Assembly: GCF_016650695.1 (NCBI RefSeq)
Contig: NZ_JAEKFH010000007.1
Location: 62,001-126,000, forward strand
Origin: Pseudomonas sp. TH41
Lineage (GTDB): Bacteria; Pseudomonadota; Gammaproteobacteria; Pseudomonadales; Pseudomonadaceae
Direction: 5' to 3'
DNA: 64,000 bases
The position numbers were made by a program, and so were the translations under genes. The notes under the pieces were generated by a model. The model did not search any database. It was not told the DNA's origin and saw nothing but the letters and a program-made list of their open reading frames with translations. How positions within the stretch are numbered: position 1 is the first letter of the stretch; every line of letters starts with the position of its first letter. This document shows, piece by piece, positions 61,454 to 64,000 of this stretch.

Positions 61454-62299
61454 TTATTCAGTACAGTTGGGGTAGATGGTGCAAGTCCTGCCGTCAGGCA
61501 TTCTGAAATCCTTGAATTGAGGCGGCTCCAGACAGAGTTCTTCTATATCTCGTCCCCATCGGCCCCCGCAGGGTTTCCAGCCACTCGGAGTTTTAAACCA
61601 ATACAAATCGAAATAAGGCGTCTCCTGCTCCGCCATCCTGAACACCATCCTCACCGTCCTCCCCGGTAACTGATCGAGTTGCAACACGCCGCCCGCCATG
61701 CGTTTCACTATCTGTCCGTCCACATCGACGGCCCGGCAGTGCAGGATTTTTATGATCGACCGTTCTGGGCCTGCGGTGCGAAACAACCATTGGCATTGCC
61801 CTTGAAACTCCTGAATGCCAGAGGCTGGAAAACCTGGACGGTCATCTGCAAGTTCGTCGTAAAAGGAAAGGCTGGCAAAGTCGCCATCAGTATCAGAGCG
61901 GTCTGGCCCCCATCTCGCTCGCAGATTCAGCTTTAAACTACTCAACACCAACGGACAGCCACCCGCACGCTTGGTCAGCGGCACCTGAAACTCCGCCGTG
62001 CGCGCAACGCTCTGATATTCACTGGTGAAGAACTTACGATTCGGTGCCACTTTTCCGCTTTCACGGGGCGGCGCCACACAGGTTTCGCCGGTGGCCGGCA
62101 CATAAAAGGCATCAGCCTTGACCCTGAAATCGGCCGGCACTTCGGTCTGCAAGGTAAAGCTCTGCGCTGGCGCAACCACACAACCGCCAGCGGCAAGCGC
62201 CAGAGCAATGATTGCCAGTGCGCAAGCCAGTTGTCGGCGTATGAGACGCAACGACCGGCTGTTGTTGAAAACGGATGGTGTCCATCCATGGAGTGCCAT
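61454..62299 (-). CDS. Putative periplasmic immunity lipoprotein
   Basis: A 281-residue protein with an N-terminal signal (RRQLACALAIIALALAAGGC), with a weak lipobox before Cys. The mature part is rich in beta strands and cysteines (ETCVAPP, GGCPLVL, GQCQWLF, LHCRAVD, KPCGGRW, ELCLEPP, RTCTIYP, PNCTE). No family was recognised. It ends 11 bp before the lipase start and shares its ribosome region, so the two are co-expressed. A periplasmic immunity protein against a lipase acting on membranes is the most likely role. ATG 62299 has AGGAG nine bases upstream. Confidence 0.7.
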   Translation of the reverse strand: MALHGWTPSVFNNSRSLRLIRRQLACALAIIALALAAGGCVVAPAQSFTLQTEVPADFRVKADAFYVPATGETCVAPPRESGKVAPNRKFFTSEYQSVARTAEFQVPLTKRAGGCPLVLSSLKLNLRARWGPDRSDTDGDFASLSFYDELADDRPGFPASGIQEFQGQCQWLFRTAGPERSIIKILHCRAVDVDGQIVKRMAGGVLQLDQLPGRTVRMVFRMAEQETPYFDLYWFKTPSGWKPCGGRWGRDIEELCLEPPQFKDFRMPDGRTCTIYPNCTE

Positions 62300-62457
62300 C
62301 ACCTGATGCTCCTGCCAATTAACTCCGTTGAGAAACGAAGTATTAACAGGGCTATGACCATCTTCCAGAGCTATCTGAAGGCCCCGAAAACGTTTCGGAT
62401 CGGACTTACAATCGTCACTGAAACGTCTGACAGCTCCAGCCTTGCACTCGCTGAAAA

Positions 62458-62925
62458 GTGTGCAGAATGTTCATGTCTGACCATGACTGTCTCGAGGGGT
62501 GTAGGGACGCTGAACTGACCGCCATCGTCCCGGACCTGCCGGCTCGCTGCCGGGCTGAAGCGGCCAAGGCAGACCTGGCCGACCTGGAAACCGACGTGCC
62601 GGCCCCAGTGGCTGGCGCCGTGAAGAACCCGACCCAAGCCGAGGCGCTAGGCTGGCTGTTCGTCTCCGAAGGTTCGAAGCTTGGCGCAGCGTTTTTGATC
62701 AAGCGTGCCGTCGGCCTGGGCTTGAGCGAAACCTTTGGCGCCCGCCACCTCGGCGAACCGGCCGGTGGTCGCGCTGATGGCTGGAAAAGCTTCGTCAGAA
62801 CTCTCGATGGGCTGGTGCTAAACGCACCGGAAGAAGCCGAGCTGGATAAAGGCGCCATCGATGCGTTCAACCGCTTTACTGTGCTGTTGGAACAGGCTTA
62901 CGCCCCCACTCCAGAACTCGCCTGA
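62458..62925 (+). pseudogene. Biliverdin-producing heme oxygenase-like gene, 5'-truncated
   Basis: From about 62503 the frame reads RDAELTAIVPDLPARCRAEAAKADLADLETDVPAPVAGAVKNPTQAEALGWLFVSEGSKLGAAFLIKRAVGLGLSETFGARHLGEPAGGRADGWKSFV. This is the middle and end of a Pseudomonas heme oxygenase-like protein. The N-terminal roughly 60 residues, which carry the proximal heme-ligand His and the preceding helices, are absent. The 10-15 codons upstream (SDHDCLEGC) are unrelated. GTG 62458 or ATG 62467/62473 could start a shortened protein. It lies right at the boundary of the T6SS cassette. Confidence 0.72.
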
Positions 62926-62937
62926 CTGAACGCAATT

Positions 62938-63025
62938 CCCTGTGGGAGCGAGCCTGCTCGCGATGGTGTGTCAGTTAACTTGGTGTCGACTGACACACCT
63001 TCGCGAGCAAGCTCGCTCCTACAAG
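62938..63025. repeat. REPIN hairpin, group A2
   Basis: CCTGTGGGAGCGAGCCTGCT / AGCAAGCTCGCTCCTACAAG arms with the A2 spacer (GATGGTGTGTCAG..GTCGACTGACACACC). Confidence 0.88.
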
Positions 63026-63046
63026 GGGATTTGCCGATTGAGCCCT

Positions 63047-63430
63047 ATGCCTCCAAAACCCACCCGCATCCTCTTTGGTCTGCTGGCCTACGTCAGCCTG
63101 GGCATTGGCCTGATCGCCATTGTCGTGCCGGGCCTGCCGACCACCGAGTTCATCCTGCTGGCCGCCTGGGCCGCGACCAAGAGTTCGCCGCGCTTGAGTG
63201 CCCGGCTGGAAAACCATCGGCTGTTCGGGCCGATCCTCTGCAATTGGCGCAACGGCAAAATCATCGCCCGCCGAGCCAAAGTCAGCGCCACGGTCAGCAT
63301 GCTGCTGTGCGCCACCCTGATGCTGGTGATGTTCGATCACGGCTGGCCGATTTATCTGGCGGTGGCTGGCATGAGTCTGGGCAATCTGTGGATGTGGTCG
63401 CGACCGGAATCGTTGCCGAAATTTTCCTGA
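63047..63430 (+). CDS. YbaN family (DUF454) inner-membrane protein
   Basis: A 127-residue protein with three or four hydrophobic helices: ILFGLLAYVSLGIGLIAIVVPGLPTTEFILLAAWAATKSSPRLSARLENHRLFGPILCNWRNGKIIARRAKVSA. The PGLPTTEF...SSPR element is the DUF454 hallmark. ATG 63047 is used; the frame upstream reads through the REPIN. Function unknown. In other bacteria it often neighbours heme oxygenase-like genes, which fits the broken gene before it. Confidence 0.92.
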   Translation: MPPKPTRILFGLLAYVSLGIGLIAIVVPGLPTTEFILLAAWAATKSSPRLSARLENHRLFGPILCNWRNGKIIARRAKVSATVSMLLCATLMLVMFDHGWPIYLAVAGMSLGNLWMWSRPESLPKFS

Positions 63431-63609
63431 ATTTCCTGTCCTTTTCAGGGCATTGTCCTGCGCAAACGTTCACCTGTTACCGTTCGTCGGACTCGCGTTC
63501 ATGCAACCTCTGACCACGCCGATGTGCATTGAATGGCGCTGAATGGACTTGGCGAAATGGGTCGCCCCCGACTCACCGCCAACACTTCATTCATTTGCGA
63601 GTTCGCCCT

Positions 63610-64000
63610 ATGTTCGACTCTCTGTCTATCCGCCTGAAAATCGTCCTGCTGTCCGGTCTGTGTTTGCTGGGTGTCATTGCGCTGATTGTTTGCATGAACG
63701 TCTACCAGACCAACCAGAATGATGATCTGGTCAGTGCCTCCAGCAGCAAGATGCTCACCGACAGTGTGCAGGACCTGCTCCAGGCCAAGGCTGCCGAGCA
63801 AGCGGTGCGGGTGCAGAAGACATTTGGCGAAACCCAGACGGTGGTGACCGCGCTGGCCGATCAAATCGGGGACATGCGCAATATGGCCGCCAAGCGCTCT
63901 CTTGAGCCCGGCGCCTTGCGTGAAGAGTTGAACCAGAGCCTGAAATCCGCGTTCGAGCGCAACAGCAAAGTGCTGGGGATCTGGCTGGCGTTCGAACCCA
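63610..64000 (+). CDS. Methyl-accepting chemotaxis protein, N-terminal part
   Basis: The gene runs off the window edge after 130 codons. It starts MFDSLSIRLKIVLLSGLCLLGVIALIVCMNVYQTNQ, a transmembrane helix, followed by a periplasmic helix (SSKMLTDSVQDLLQAKAAEQAVRVQKTFGETQTVVTALADQI) and the opening of a Cache-type sensor (AFERNSKVLGIWLAFEP). This is typical of dCache chemoreceptors of pseudomonads. The ligand cannot be inferred from this part. Confidence 0.85.
   Translation, partial: MFDSLSIRLKIVLLSGLCLLGVIALIVCMNVYQTNQNDDLVSASSSKMLTDSVQDLLQAKAAEQAVRVQKTFGETQTVVTALADQIGDMRNMAAKRSLEPGALREELNQSLKSAFERNSKVLGIWLAFEP

Overview
The window looks like chromosomal DNA of a Pseudomonas of the fluorescens group. 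The evidence is high GC content, a complete Entner-Doudoroff/glucose-uptake region (gtsABCD, oprB, gltR-gtrS, glk, edd, gapA, zwf-pgl-eda, hexR), the fadD2/fadD1 plus phaJ1 locus known from P. aeruginosa, and an unusually dense set of REP/REPIN hairpins (24 in 64 kb). No rRNA, tRNA, CRISPR array, phage or insertion sequence was recognised.

Layout. 1-8 kb: a PACE-type efflux protein, a LysR regulator, an ECF42-type sigma-factor operon (SnoaL-like, YciI/DGPF, SRPBCC, sigma) with a matching promoter, two GNAT acetyltransferases, a GyrI-like protein, a LysE exporter and an AlaC-type aminotransferase. 8-11.6 kb: the gluconate module gntT-gntK-gntR with three GntR operators. 11.9-24.5 kb: assorted functions including a GST, an MFS sugar-porter-type transporter, a BdlA-like double-PAS chemoreceptor, a FecI-like ECF sigma factor overlapping a glycine-betaine-type binding protein, a desaturase, a second peptide deformylase with a YihY/BrkB protein, and CsbD. 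24.6-30.1 kb: the fatty-acid module fadD1, fadD2, alpha/beta hydrolase and phaJ1. 30.2-33.3 kb: an AaeAB-like efflux operon (MFP, DUF1656, FUSC). 33.5-36.4 kb: a PA2169-family protein, a DUF3820 protein, a class-V aminotransferase and an intradiol dioxygenase.

36.6-56.3 kb is one functional block for glucose. Sugar crosses the outer membrane through OprB, is taken up by GtsABCD, phosphorylated by Glk, oxidised by Zwf and Pgl, and split by Edd and Eda; GapA and MgsA lie downstream. HexR boxes lie before zwf and gapA, and GltR/GtrS sit beside edd/glk. Crc/Hfq-type AANAANAA motifs overlap the ribosome binding sites of gntT, gtsA, oprB, the AGE epimerase gene and gltR, so the block appears to be under coordinated catabolite control.

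56.3-62.3 kb is an orphan type VI secretion cassette that contains no REPINs: putative immunity lipoprotein, class-3 lipase effector, VgrG and DUF4123 adaptor. The lipase is broken by a one-base shift inside a G tract at its catalytic GHSLGG motif. The island ends beside a 5'-truncated heme oxygenase gene, which suggests the cassette replaced the gene's start. The window ends with a DUF454 protein and the beginning of a chemoreceptor.
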